From contig CAZKFL010000006.1 in assembly GCA_964552055.1 (NCBI GenBank), positions 3,167 to 67,166 of the forward strand: a DNA stretch of 64,000 bases, given 5' to 3'. Source of the stretch: VGMD01 sp964552055. Lineage in GTDB: Bacteria > Chlamydiota > Chlamydiia > Chlamydiales > 2-12-FULL-49-11. The position numbers and the translations under genes were made by a program. Each line of letters opens with the position of its first letter. Positions within the stretch are counted from its first letter, which is position 1. The notes beneath the pieces were generated by a model. That model was not told where the DNA came from and searched no databases. It saw nothing but the letters and a program-made list of their open reading frames with translations. This document shows positions 26,139 to 34,249 of this stretch, one piece after another.

Positions 26139-27358
26139 TTGTTCTTGCTGATTGTAATAATTTTTTTGTCTCGTGTGAGAAGGTCTTTAATCCTCGTTTG
26201 GATGGGATTCCCGTTATTGTTTTATCGAGCAACGATGGTTGTGTTGTTTCTAGATCTAATGAGGCAAAGGCGCTTGGAATCAAGATGGGTGAACCCTATT
26301 TTCAGATTAGGGAGTTTTGTTTACGTCATAATGTCGCTGTGTGTTCTTCTAATTTTAAGCTGTATCAAGGGCTATCAAAGAGAGTCATGATGGTGCTTTC
26401 AGAGGCTTCACCACAAGTGGAGATATATTCGGTAGATGAAACTTTTTTAGAGTTTTTGGACGCAAAGAATTTGTTTTCAACATGTGTAGCACTAAGAGAA
26501 AAAGTTAAGCAGTGGGTGGGGATTCCAATTTCGCTTGGCATCGCACCAACTAAGACGCTTGCAAAAGTTGCAGGTAGCATTGCTAAGAAAAGTGAGCAGG
26601 GAGTATTTGATATCAGTGATCTGGATGTGCAAAAAAATGTTCTTCGGAGCTATCCAATTGGTGATGTGTGGGGCATAGGATCACGATTAGCTCTTTTATT
26701 AAAAGGTATGGGCATTCGCACTGCTTTGCAATTTAGAGAAATGGATCCGCCGATTGTGAGAAAAAAGATGGGCGTTATAGGTGAGCGATTACTCTGGGAG
26801 CTTCGTGGACTTAGCTGTAACCATCTTGAGGAAAGAAAGGCAAAAAAAAGCATCACGGTATCAAGGTCTTTTGGGGAGGTGATTACCGATAAGCAATTGC
26901 TTAGTGAAGCTCTCGCTACGTTTGCTGTTACTGCGGCCGAAAAACTAAGGGGACAAAAAAGTAAGGCCTCTTTACTTTCCATTTTTATTGGTGATCCCTT
27001 CGAAGTGGAGACAGGTGAAGAAAGATTAGATAGACCAACAAATGATACGGCTGAGATCATAACTGCCGCTAAAAAAATTTTAGAGCGTATATTTACGCCT
27101 CATAGACGGTACAAAAAGTGCGGTATTGTTCTTATCGATTTAGTTGCCGAGAATGAGCCTGTAAGCGATCTTTTTCTATCAAAAGAAAATCCTAAACGAA
27201 AAGCGCTGATGCAAACAGTAGATATGCTAAATGGCCGTTATGGTAAAAACCGCCTCTTCTTCGGAGCGATGGGTACAAGCTCATCCTGGAAGTCTCGTAG
27301 CAGGGAGCATTCCGGTCACAATACTACCGAGTGGAACCACCTTCCCACGGTAAAATGA
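26135..27358 (+). CDS. umuC: UmuC-like translesion DNA polymerase V catalytic subunit
   Basis: Y-family polymerase that copies damaged DNA. The metal-binding aspartate is in VLADCNNFFVSCE (residues 3-15) and the catalytic pair in YSVDETFLEF near residue 100. Helix-hairpin-helix segment VWGIGSRLALLLKGMGIRTA follows, then the little-finger domain. The C-terminus carries the DUF4113-like end HNTTEWNHLPTVK. 407 aa, close to E. coli UmuC (422). Translationally coupled to umuD. Confidence 0.95.
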   Translation: MIVLADCNNFFVSCEKVFNPRLDGIPVIVLSSNDGCVVSRSNEAKALGIKMGEPYFQIREFCLRHNVAVCSSNFKLYQGLSKRVMMVLSEASPQVEIYSVDETFLEFLDAKNLFSTCVALREKVKQWVGIPISLGIAPTKTLAKVAGSIAKKSEQGVFDISDLDVQKNVLRSYPIGDVWGIGSRLALLLKGMGIRTALQFREMDPPIVRKKMGVIGERLLWELRGLSCNHLEERKAKKSITVSRSFGEVITDKQLLSEALATFAVTAAEKLRGQKSKASLLSIFIGDPFEVETGEERLDRPTNDTAEIITAAKKILERIFTPHRRYKKCGIVLIDLVAENEPVSDLFLSKENPKRKALMQTVDMLNGRYGKNRLFFGAMGTSSSWKSRSREHSGHNTTEWNHLPTVK

Positions 27359-27395
27359 TCTTGCTGCGATAGAAAGTTTGTGTTAGTTTTTTCCC

Positions 27396-28475
27396 ATGTA
27401 TCGGATGTTTTTCCTTATTTTCTTAGTTCCTCTTTTTGCATCTTTAGAAGAAGATGTTGGTGAGCTTTTTGTGATACCTATCTGTCCAAAGCGTGAGGAA
27501 GCGCATTGGGAAAAAGTTAAAGAGGTGATGGAAAAATATCACATTACTTCTGTGATCGTCAAACAGGCAACGCCAAATGAGCAGATCAGGATGCTTGATT
27601 TTGTAGGGCCGAATGTTTTTGTTTTTCAAGATGCTGAATGGGGACTTGGGATGCGCATGGAAGATACCATATCCTTTCCAAGGAATGGCTTTTTAAAAAA
27701 TGAAGAGCTCATCTACCGAATTGGTAAAGAAATAGCAAGAGAGCTTCGCATTGTGGGCTGCCACGTTAATCTAGCTCCTGTATGCGATGTGAATAGTAAT
27801 CCCCAAAATGTGATTATTGGCACGCGCTCGTTTGGGAGCAATCCGAATGATGTTGCCACTAAAGCTGCAATTATGACAAAAGCGCTGCAAGAAGGTGGCA
27901 TACTTGCTTGCGGCAAACACTTTCCCGGTCATGGTGATACCGCAATTGATTCTCATATTTCACTTCCTATTATTCACAAAACAAAAGAAGAGCTCCAACA
28001 AACAGAACTGATTCCCTTTCAGGCAGTCATTAATGCCGGCATCGGCTGCATTATGACAGGCCACCTCCACATGACAAAGCTTAAACAGCATCCTATTGAA
28101 ATCCTTCGTAACGAAATGCATTTCAACGGGCTTGTGATTAGCGACGCAATGAACATGAAAGGAGTTCCTCACTTGCCAGGAGAAGCAGCAGTTATCTATC
28201 TAAAAGACGGTCATGATTTACTTCTTTATGGAGATCATATTGCTCCGAATGTTGACTCTATTCTAACGGAAATAATTCCTTCTGCATACGATGCGGTGCT
28301 CCATGCTGTTAAATCAGGTGCACTTAACATTGATGAAAATCTTTCTCGCATCAGAGCTGCAAAAGCTAAATGGCTAAAACCACGCGAAGAGGGTGTGCTC
28401 AATACAAATGAAGCGCGCGATCTTTTGATTCAGGCGTTGCAAGCTGAAAATGCTGTATTAAAAGCTGTTAATTAA
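27396..28475 (+). CDS. nagZ: Beta-N-acetylhexosaminidase, GH3 family (NagZ-like)
   Basis: Removes GlcNAc from anhydro-muropeptides during peptidoglycan recycling. GH3 NagZ motif KHFPGHGDTAIDSH lies at about residues 170-183 and the catalytic aspartate in VISDAMNMKG near 250. 359 aa. Unlike cytoplasmic NagZ of enterics, the N-terminus (MYRMFFLIFLVPLFASLEED) looks like a short signal peptide, so it may act outside the cytoplasm. A hairpin terminator follows. Fits with AmiA and MurE in this organism. Confidence 0.9.
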   Translation: MYRMFFLIFLVPLFASLEEDVGELFVIPICPKREEAHWEKVKEVMEKYHITSVIVKQATPNEQIRMLDFVGPNVFVFQDAEWGLGMRMEDTISFPRNGFLKNEELIYRIGKEIARELRIVGCHVNLAPVCDVNSNPQNVIIGTRSFGSNPNDVATKAAIMTKALQEGGILACGKHFPGHGDTAIDSHISLPIIHKTKEELQQTELIPFQAVINAGIGCIMTGHLHMTKLKQHPIEILRNEMHFNGLVISDAMNMKGVPHLPGEAAVIYLKDGHDLLLYGDHIAPNVDSILTEIIPSAYDAVLHAVKSGALNIDENLSRIRAAKAKWLKPREEGVLNTNEARDLLIQALQAENAVLKAVN

Positions 28476-28529
28476 GAATTGCGCACTAGATTAGCACTAT
28501 CAAGTGAAGATCACTCAAAGTAATATTTT

Positions 28530-28568
28530 AAAAGCTGAAGAGATCAAGATTCTCATCTCTTCAGCTTG
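28530..28568. terminator. Hairpin between nagZ and the convergent 28582 gene
   Basis: AAGCTGAAGAGAT pairs with ATCTCTTCAGCTT (13-bp stem, 10-nt loop) 56 nt after the nagZ stop and 15 nt past the end of the opposite gene. The following U-tract is weak on the plus strand and A/T-rich on the minus strand. Confidence 0.7.
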
Positions 28569-28581
28569 GTTATTTAACTTC

Positions 28582-29136
28582 TTATTGTTTTTCGGAAGTT
28601 AAGGGTTTAACCCAGAGATCACCTAATGCAAATATGGCCCTCTGCTCAGGTGTTAAACCTGCTCTAAAATCTACAGGTGGTCTAACTGAAAATGCTCTAA
28701 AGCGAGAAGAGCCCCGTCCCGTCAGAGAAAAAGGTGTTGCTGATGCAGAGGTAGCTCCGCTAGAAAAAGGTGTTGCTGAAGCAGAAGCTGAGGCGCTTGA
28801 AAATGATGTTGCAGTAAATGAAGTTCCAGAAAAATGGAGCGCTCCAGAGAAATGAGGTGATACGGAAGTTGGTAAACCAGCCATAAAAGCACCTGCACTT
28901 CCTCCTCCCGCTAGAGGAGCTGCCACGCCCTGTGGTACATCGTGTGTAAATGTATCCTCATCTTCAGATTCTGCAGGGTTAGGAGAAGGTGATGGGGATG
29001 CGACTATTGCTATAAATAGTTCGCTAGCTCGCTCATCTGTTGGATTTGCTTCTGTCACTTCAGGCGCAGTAGGGTTTTGGTCGTTAACGCCATGGCTGTA
29101 AGCATCTTGCAGTAGAGTTGGATTGATTGCATCCAT
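28582..29136 (-). CDS. Hypothetical low-complexity protein, 184 aa
   Basis: No family recognised. The first ~65 residues are acidic and Pro-rich (SPSPSPNPAESEDEDTF). Residues about 95-140 are a Ser/Ala/Thr/Phe repeat region with two SASATPFS units. The last 50 are more ordered (FRAGLTPEQRAIFALGDLW). AAGGAG stands six nt before ATG 29136, so translation is likely. No membrane segment. Disorder plus repeats is common in secreted chlamydial effectors, but this is only a resemblance. Confidence 0.65.
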   Translation of the reverse strand: MDAINPTLLQDAYSHGVNDQNPTAPEVTEANPTDERASELFIAIVASPSPSPNPAESEDEDTFTHDVPQGVAAPLAGGGSAGAFMAGLPTSVSPHFSGALHFSGTSFTATSFSSASASASATPFSSGATSASATPFSLTGRGSSRFRAFSVRPPVDFRAGLTPEQRAIFALGDLWVKPLTSEKQ

Positions 29137-29332
29137 GAAAAATTCTCCTTAAAATTAAGATTCTAAATAAACTATAAGTGGTTTATGCGGATATTATGAG
29201 TTCATAATTAATAGAAGTCAACCATTTATGCCGCCTCCAGAGCGCTTGTCAGGACAAATAAATATACTTGATTCAATTAAAAATTGAAGTCGTCATAAGT
29301 TTTCTAATTGTGAAATACGATAGATATGAGAG

Positions 29333-29365
29333 AAAGAGGGCTCATTTGATTGAGCCCTCTTAAAA
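29333..29365 (-). terminator. Hairpin after dnaK
   Basis: AAGAGGGCTC and GAGCCCTCTT form a 10-bp stem seven nt past the dnaK stop, with a loop of about 8 nt. It closes the hrcA-grpE-dnaK unit. The U-tract on the minus strand is short (TTTC). Confidence 0.75.
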
Positions 29366-29371
29366 AAGAAA

Positions 29372-31282
29372 TTACTTGTTTTCAGGATCAAGGATTTCGA
29401 CTTCTGCGTCTTCTGCAGAATCTGGTCCTTGTGCTGAGGCTGATGGCCCTTGTGCACCTTCAGCAGGAGCTTCCTGCTTTAGTGACTCGCCGATTTTTTG
29501 GATCGTGCTATTGAGGTCATCGTGCGCTTTTTTGATGAGGTCAATATCGTCAGACTTGAGAGCTTCTTTTGCGGCTTCAATTTTGGAATTGATTTCGCTT
29601 TTGATCTCTTCTGGGACTTTATCACCGTGGTCTTTGAGCGCTTTTTCTGACCGGAAGACGAGGGCATCGGTCTCGTTTTTGAGGGTGATGCGCTCTTTGG
29701 TTTTTTTGTCTTCGTCAGCATGTGCTTCAGCATCTTTAATAGCTTGATTGATCTCGGTTTCTGTGAGACCAGACGACGCTTCGATGCGGATTTTTTGTTC
29801 TTTGTTTGTCTGCTTGTCTTTAGCAGATACGTGAAGAATGCCATCAGCATCAATATCAAAAATAACTTCAATTTGTGGTACTCCTCTTGGCGATGGTGGG
29901 ATATCCGCTAGATCGAAATTTCCGATACGGCGGTTATCTTTTGCAAGTTCACGCTCCCCTTGAAGAACAGAGATTGTCACTGCAGGCTGATTATCGGCAG
30001 CTGTTGAGAAAACCTGTTTCTTCTGTGTAGGAATTGTAGTGTTTCTGTCGATGAGTTTTGTCATCACGCCACCGAGAGTTTCAATACCAAGAGAGAGGGG
30101 AACTACGTCTAGTAAAAGAACGTCTTTCACATCACCTGTTAGTACAGCACCTTGAATAGCAGCACCGATAGCAACTACTTCGTCCGGATTCACACCTTGG
30201 TGTGGCTCTTTTCCGCCAAAGAGTGCCTTAACTGTTGCTTGAACAGCTGGCATTCTTGTCATACCACCAACAAGAATTACTTCGTGGATGTCTGATGCTG
30301 TAAGTTTCGCATCTTTAAGCGCTTTGAGGCATGGCTCTTTTGTTCTCTCGATAAGGTTGTGTACTAAACTTTCTAACTTAGATCTTGTTAGATTTAACGT
30401 TAGGTGTTTAGGTCCACTTGCATCCATTGTGATGAACGGCTGATTGATTTCTGTTGTTTGAGTTCCGGAAAGCTCAATTTTTGCTTTTTCAGCTGCGTCT
30501 CTAAGTCTTTGAAGAGCTATCCGATCTTTAGATAGATCGATGCCTGTCTCTTTTTTAAACTCGTCGAGCAAATATTTTAGAATCACTTCATCAAAATCGT
30601 CACCACCTAAGTGTGTGTCACCGTTTGTTGAAAGAACTTCAAATACACCTTCTCCAATTTCTAGGATAGAAACGTCAAATGTTCCACCACCTAGATCGTA
30701 TACAACAATTTTTTGGTCTTTACCTTTTTTATCAAGACCATAAGCAAGTGCTGCAGCTGTAGGTTCGTTAATAATTCTACGAACGTTAAGGCCAGCAATT
30801 TTACCTGCATCTTTTGTTGATTGTCTTTGTGAGTCATTAAAGTACGCAGGAACGGTAATTACAGCTTCTGTCACTTCTTCGCCCAGATAAGCTTCGGCGC
30901 TTTCTTTCATTTTGATAAGCACCTGCGCTCCGATTTCTTCTGGAGAAAGCATGCGATCACCTAATTGGAACGCTACTTTGCCGCCATTGCCTTTTACAAC
31001 TTTGTAAGAAACAATTTTGATCTCTTGTAAAACTTCGTCATAGTTGCGACCAATGAACCGCTTTGCAGAGTAAATTGTATTTTCAGGGTTTGTTAGAAGT
31101 TGCCTTTTTGCTGGAACGCCAACAAGCCTTTCGTTGCCTTTAAAAGCCACAACAGACGGAGTTGTTCTCGCTCCCTCGGCATTCGTAATTACTTTTGCCT
31201 CGCTACCTTCCATAACTGCTACGCAAGAATTTGTTGTACCTAAATCGATACCTATTATTTTATTACTCTTCTTCTTTGACAT
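29372..31282 (-). CDS. dnaK: Chaperone DnaK (Hsp70)
   Basis: ATP-driven cytoplasmic chaperone. Phosphate-1 block IGIDLGTTNSCVAVMEG, VYDLGGGTFDVSI, and the linker VLLLDVVPLSLGIETLGG before the substrate domain are intact. The C-terminal tail is Ala/Gly/Pro-rich and ends EVEILDPENK. 636 aa from ATG 31282, which has AAGGAGAA eight nt upstream; a further five codons (MKENH) are open but lack a ribosome site. Starts 20 nt inside grpE. Third gene of the conserved heat-shock operon (CT396). Confidence 0.98.
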   Translation of the reverse strand: MSKKKSNKIIGIDLGTTNSCVAVMEGSEAKVITNAEGARTTPSVVAFKGNERLVGVPAKRQLLTNPENTIYSAKRFIGRNYDEVLQEIKIVSYKVVKGNGGKVAFQLGDRMLSPEEIGAQVLIKMKESAEAYLGEEVTEAVITVPAYFNDSQRQSTKDAGKIAGLNVRRIINEPTAAALAYGLDKKGKDQKIVVYDLGGGTFDVSILEIGEGVFEVLSTNGDTHLGGDDFDEVILKYLLDEFKKETGIDLSKDRIALQRLRDAAEKAKIELSGTQTTEINQPFITMDASGPKHLTLNLTRSKLESLVHNLIERTKEPCLKALKDAKLTASDIHEVILVGGMTRMPAVQATVKALFGGKEPHQGVNPDEVVAIGAAIQGAVLTGDVKDVLLLDVVPLSLGIETLGGVMTKLIDRNTTIPTQKKQVFSTAADNQPAVTISVLQGERELAKDNRRIGNFDLADIPPSPRGVPQIEVIFDIDADGILHVSAKDKQTNKEQKIRIEASSGLTETEINQAIKDAEAHADEDKKTKERITLKNETDALVFRSEKALKDHGDKVPEEIKSEINSKIEAAKEALKSDDIDLIKKAHDDLNSTIQKIGESLKQEAPAEGAQGPSASAQGPDSAEDAEVEILDPENK

Positions 31283-31790
31283 ATGATTCTCCTTCATGAT
31301 TTTTTGCTGCGTGTTTTGCGATTTTTACTTTTGCAACTCTAAGGATGCGATCGCCACGCTTATAACCTTTAACTATTTCTCCAACTACTTGGCCTTCTGG
31401 AACCTCATCAGTTTCTACAGTTTCAATCCCTTCGTGATAACGAGGATCAAACGTTTTTCCGATCGATTCATAGGCCCGAATACCGTGATTTTCTAAAACT
31501 TCTTTAAATTGGTTTGCAATCATCTTAAAGCCTTGAGCCCAGTTTTTTAGCTCAGATGAAAGATTGTCCGTATACGAAAGGGCATTTTCAAAGCTATCGA
31601 GCGGCCCTAAAAATTCGGATAACATGTTGTCAATTGCATAGGCAATGGTTTCTTGTTTTTCATTTTGGAGGCGCTTTCTTAAGTTCTCCATATCGGCTAA
31701 AACTCTCAAATATTTATTTTTAAAATCTTCTTGAGGTGGCTCTTCATGCTCCACTTCAGATTCTATTATAGGTATAGGTTCTTCATCCAT
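31263..31790 (-). CDS. grpE: Nucleotide exchange factor GrpE
   Basis: Releases ADP from DnaK. 175 aa: acidic N-terminus, long helix with YLRVLADMENLRKRLQNEK (about residues 28-46), and the C-terminal beta-domain with VVGEIVKGYKRGDRILRVAK. Overlaps hrcA by 8 nt and dnaK by 20 nt, so the three are translationally linked. Equivalent of CT395. Confidence 0.97.
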   Translation of the reverse strand: MDEEPIPIIESEVEHEEPPQEDFKNKYLRVLADMENLRKRLQNEKQETIAYAIDNMLSEFLGPLDSFENALSYTDNLSSELKNWAQGFKMIANQFKEVLENHGIRAYESIGKTFDPRYHEGIETVETDEVPEGQVVGEIVKGYKRGDRILRVAKVKIAKHAAKNHEGESYVKEEE

Positions 31791-32937
31791 TTGTACTCTC
31801 GTGGGTTAATCCCAAAATTTTAGAGCCCACGTTTTTCATATCGAGAGCTTTAGACTTTGGTTGACGGTAAGTTAATTTATATTTATATAAGCTATTTGTA
31901 AGGTTTTCACTTAGTAATAGAGCAGCTGTTTGCAAAATGCTAAATACTTTGCCATATTGCAGACGATCCGGGCCAAGTGCCGCTAGGACACCAACTGTTT
32001 TTTCCCCAATTCGGTACGGGACAGCAATTAGAGATGAAATATGAGGCGGGGGAGTGAACTCTTTTAAGTCGTCTCCTATCCAAAATTTAGTCTTCTCTTC
32101 TTGAAAAGATTGGTCTAAAAGTATTTTAATTAGAGGGGTGTTTTCAAAAAGAGATAGAGTATTTGATAGAATACTCGGATCATGAAATTCCGGATAGAGA
32201 AGCAATTTAGAAAATCCACCCTTATAAATTTCTTCGGATTTCATATTGGTATAGCTCACAAAATGTCTTAAGACAATCTCGTTATATTGATGCTTAGCAA
32301 TTTCTTCTTCTTCAGTACTCAGTTCCGGTTTTGCAACACCTGTTAATCTGTATTGAAAATAGTCTTCAACTCGTTTGATTAGCTCAGGAGACATTTCTAG
32401 TGGGGAGGGAATAATTTCTGTATGGACCTGTCCAAAATCTGTCAAAATTGCACATAAAATGCGCTCTTCATCAATTTTCATCAGTTGAATTTTTGTGATA
32501 AAATCTTGGTCAAATCTTGGGGCTACTAAAAAGACGGAGCATCCTGTAAGCTCACTGATTCCATGAGCCGCCTTTTGCAAGTAAATCGGTATTGTTTTTG
32601 TCTCATTTGATAAGAGGGTAGCAAGAAATGCTTCATCAGGCGCATCAAGAGAAGTTTTAAATAACTCTTCTTCTGCATAAAGCCTATAAGCTTTATCAGT
32701 TGGCGTCCTGCCGCCAGAGGTGTGATGTTGCTTTAAAAATCCTTCCATTTCCAATTTAGCAAAATAATTTCGAATAGTAGCTGAGCTTAAGTGTGCAAAT
32801 CCTTCATCCTGAAGAGTATGTGAACCAATTGGTTTCCCGTGTCTCACATAGAGCTCAACAAGGCCTAGGAGTACGTCCCTTTCCCTGTCTTTTCTGGAAA
32901 TTTTTTTTATCGGTAATATTTTTCCCATATAAGTCAT
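31783..32937 (-). CDS. hrcA: Heat-inducible transcription repressor HrcA
   Basis: Represses heat-shock operons by binding CIRCE. A winged helix lies at residues about 15-80 (SHTLQDEGFAHLSSATIRNY), the GAF-like dimer part follows, and the C-terminal block has SLIAVPYRIGEKTVGVLAAL and GPDRLQYGKVF. 384 aa; ATG 32937 or 32928 (MGKILP). First gene of hrcA-grpE-dnaK (CT394 order). Two TTAGCACTT half-sites lie just upstream. Confidence 0.96.
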   Translation of the reverse strand: MTYMGKILPIKKISRKDRERDVLLGLVELYVRHGKPIGSHTLQDEGFAHLSSATIRNYFAKLEMEGFLKQHHTSGGRTPTDKAYRLYAEEELFKTSLDAPDEAFLATLLSNETKTIPIYLQKAAHGISELTGCSVFLVAPRFDQDFITKIQLMKIDEERILCAILTDFGQVHTEIIPSPLEMSPELIKRVEDYFQYRLTGVAKPELSTEEEEIAKHQYNEIVLRHFVSYTNMKSEEIYKGGFSKLLLYPEFHDPSILSNTLSLFENTPLIKILLDQSFQEEKTKFWIGDDLKEFTPPPHISSLIAVPYRIGEKTVGVLAALGPDRLQYGKVFSILQTAALLLSENLTNSLYKYKLTYRQPKSKALDMKNVGSKILGLTHESTNG

Positions 32938-32947
32938 TATAGGAAAT

Positions 32948-32979
32948 TTAGCACTTTCCCTGCAACAATTTTAGCACTT
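32948..32979. promoter_or_regulatory. Candidate CIRCE-like site upstream of hrcA (two direct half-sites)
   Basis: TTAGCACTT occurs at 32948-32956 and again at 32971-32979, 11 nt upstream of the hrcA start. The known CIRCE is an inverted repeat (TTAGCACTC-N9-GAGTGCTAA). Here both halves point the same way and are 23 nt apart. It is placed as an HrcA operator would be, but its form is atypical. Confidence 0.5.
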
Positions 32980-33066
32980 AAGACAGTTGATTGCTTGTAC
33001 TTATTCATAACTCGTATATTGCCAGGGGTTTGTAAATAAAAAATCGCTCAAGCTCTTTATTAAAGA

Positions 33067-33096
33067 TTGATTTTTAATTGTTAACTAGTGTATAAT
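33067..33096 (+). promoter_or_regulatory. Strong sigma66-type promoter of the 33131 gene
   Basis: TTGATT (33067-33072), 18-nt spacer, perfect TATAAT (33091-33096). Transcription would start near 33103, which excludes ATG 33098 as the start and favours ATG 33131. Confidence 0.6.
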
Positions 33097-33130
33097 TATG
33101 GTATTATCACGATTAAACGGTAAACTTATT

Positions 33131-34243
33131 ATGAATATAACACCTAGAAATCAGAATGTTAGAGAGGATGCAATGGGTTATTCTCAAATCCTAGATGATT
33201 TTGAGCAAATTTCTAGCAAAAAATTTTACCGAATTATTTGTGTGGGTATGGGCTCTGATGGGGCAAATCAATATAAGATTGTTCACGCAGTAAAGGCTTT
33301 CTTTTACACTCTTGCTTCTCTGTTTTCTAAGAATTACCAAGGCGTTAAAACTTCATTATTAGAGCTTGTGGATGAAATAAATAAAAGGGAAGCGGGCCTG
33401 GATGTTAGATCATTAAAAGATGAAGTTTCGAAAATCTGGCATTACATGATGAAGTCCGGGTGTGGTGCAGATAAAGAAACGCTTGATCAGTTTGGGTTTG
33501 CAGCGGAGTCTGCTGGAGTTGAGGGTATTAGGAAGGTTCTGAATGCAGGTATTGAAAAGCAAATCCTAGCGGACGTCCCATTAGGATTTAAAGCCGGTAT
33601 TGTAGACGCGCGCAACATACACAATATTCGAGATACGGGATCGCTTCGATCTTCGGATAGTACATTGAATAAAGTAGAAATTTTATCTGTTTGGGTAAGA
33701 GACATAGGAAGGACTCTCAAGCCTGTATTTGACAAGACTTCGTCTGATACGTATTTACAAGTTAATGAGTTTAGAGATCGCGTTAAATTTGAACGTCATC
33801 TTCAAGAAATGGGGATGAATGAATCAGAAATTCAAGGTATATTACACCAGGTAAATAACGATGGTTCAAATTATATATTTACTGAAATGAATAATGTTTT
33901 AGATCGTCTCATTCAATTTTATAGTGGTGATTATAATCTACTACTCGGGACGTTAAGTTTTTTCACGCAAGCACTATTTGGTACAGATACTGAATTGGCC
34001 AGAGCTAATTCAGATTGGATGATGAAGAGTCATGAAGCGATATCCGATGTTAACCTTCAATTTTATACTGAGAAGAGAGAGACGCAGAGATTACATGTAA
34101 CAGTTAGTGGAGATTTTCTTTCAATTGCTGGACACAGAATTCAGGAATTTACAGGCCTTTCAAGTTCTATTCATTCTGAAGTAGGTTTGAGGTTTAATAA
34201 AAAGGGTGAAATCTCCCGGGAATATGCTTCTTTCTATCGTTAG
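33131..34243 (+). CDS. Hypothetical protein, 370 aa
   Basis: No family recognised. Product starts MNITPRNQNV. An early segment (VHAVKAFFYTLASLF, residues about 50-65) is mildly hydrophobic, the remainder is soluble and mixed helical. ATG 33131 is chosen because the promoter at 33067-33096 would start the RNA just after the alternative ATG 33098. It ends 6 nt before the convergent end of the glutamate dehydrogenase gene. Strong promoter, no operon partners and no homologous features fit a lineage-specific, possibly secreted, protein. Confidence 0.6.
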   Translation: MNITPRNQNVREDAMGYSQILDDFEQISSKKFYRIICVGMGSDGANQYKIVHAVKAFFYTLASLFSKNYQGVKTSLLELVDEINKREAGLDVRSLKDEVSKIWHYMMKSGCGADKETLDQFGFAAESAGVEGIRKVLNAGIEKQILADVPLGFKAGIVDARNIHNIRDTGSLRSSDSTLNKVEILSVWVRDIGRTLKPVFDKTSSDTYLQVNEFRDRVKFERHLQEMGMNESEIQGILHQVNNDGSNYIFTEMNNVLDRLIQFYSGDYNLLLGTLSFFTQALFGTDTELARANSDWMMKSHEAISDVNLQFYTEKRETQRLHVTVSGDFLSIAGHRIQEFTGLSSSIHSEVGLRFNKKGEISREYASFYR

Positions 34244-34249
34244 GCTATT

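Noticed and set aside
29376..29747. 123-aa Ser/Ala-rich frame opposite the dnaK end
   Set aside because: Low-complexity antisense reading caused by the codon pattern of dnaK.
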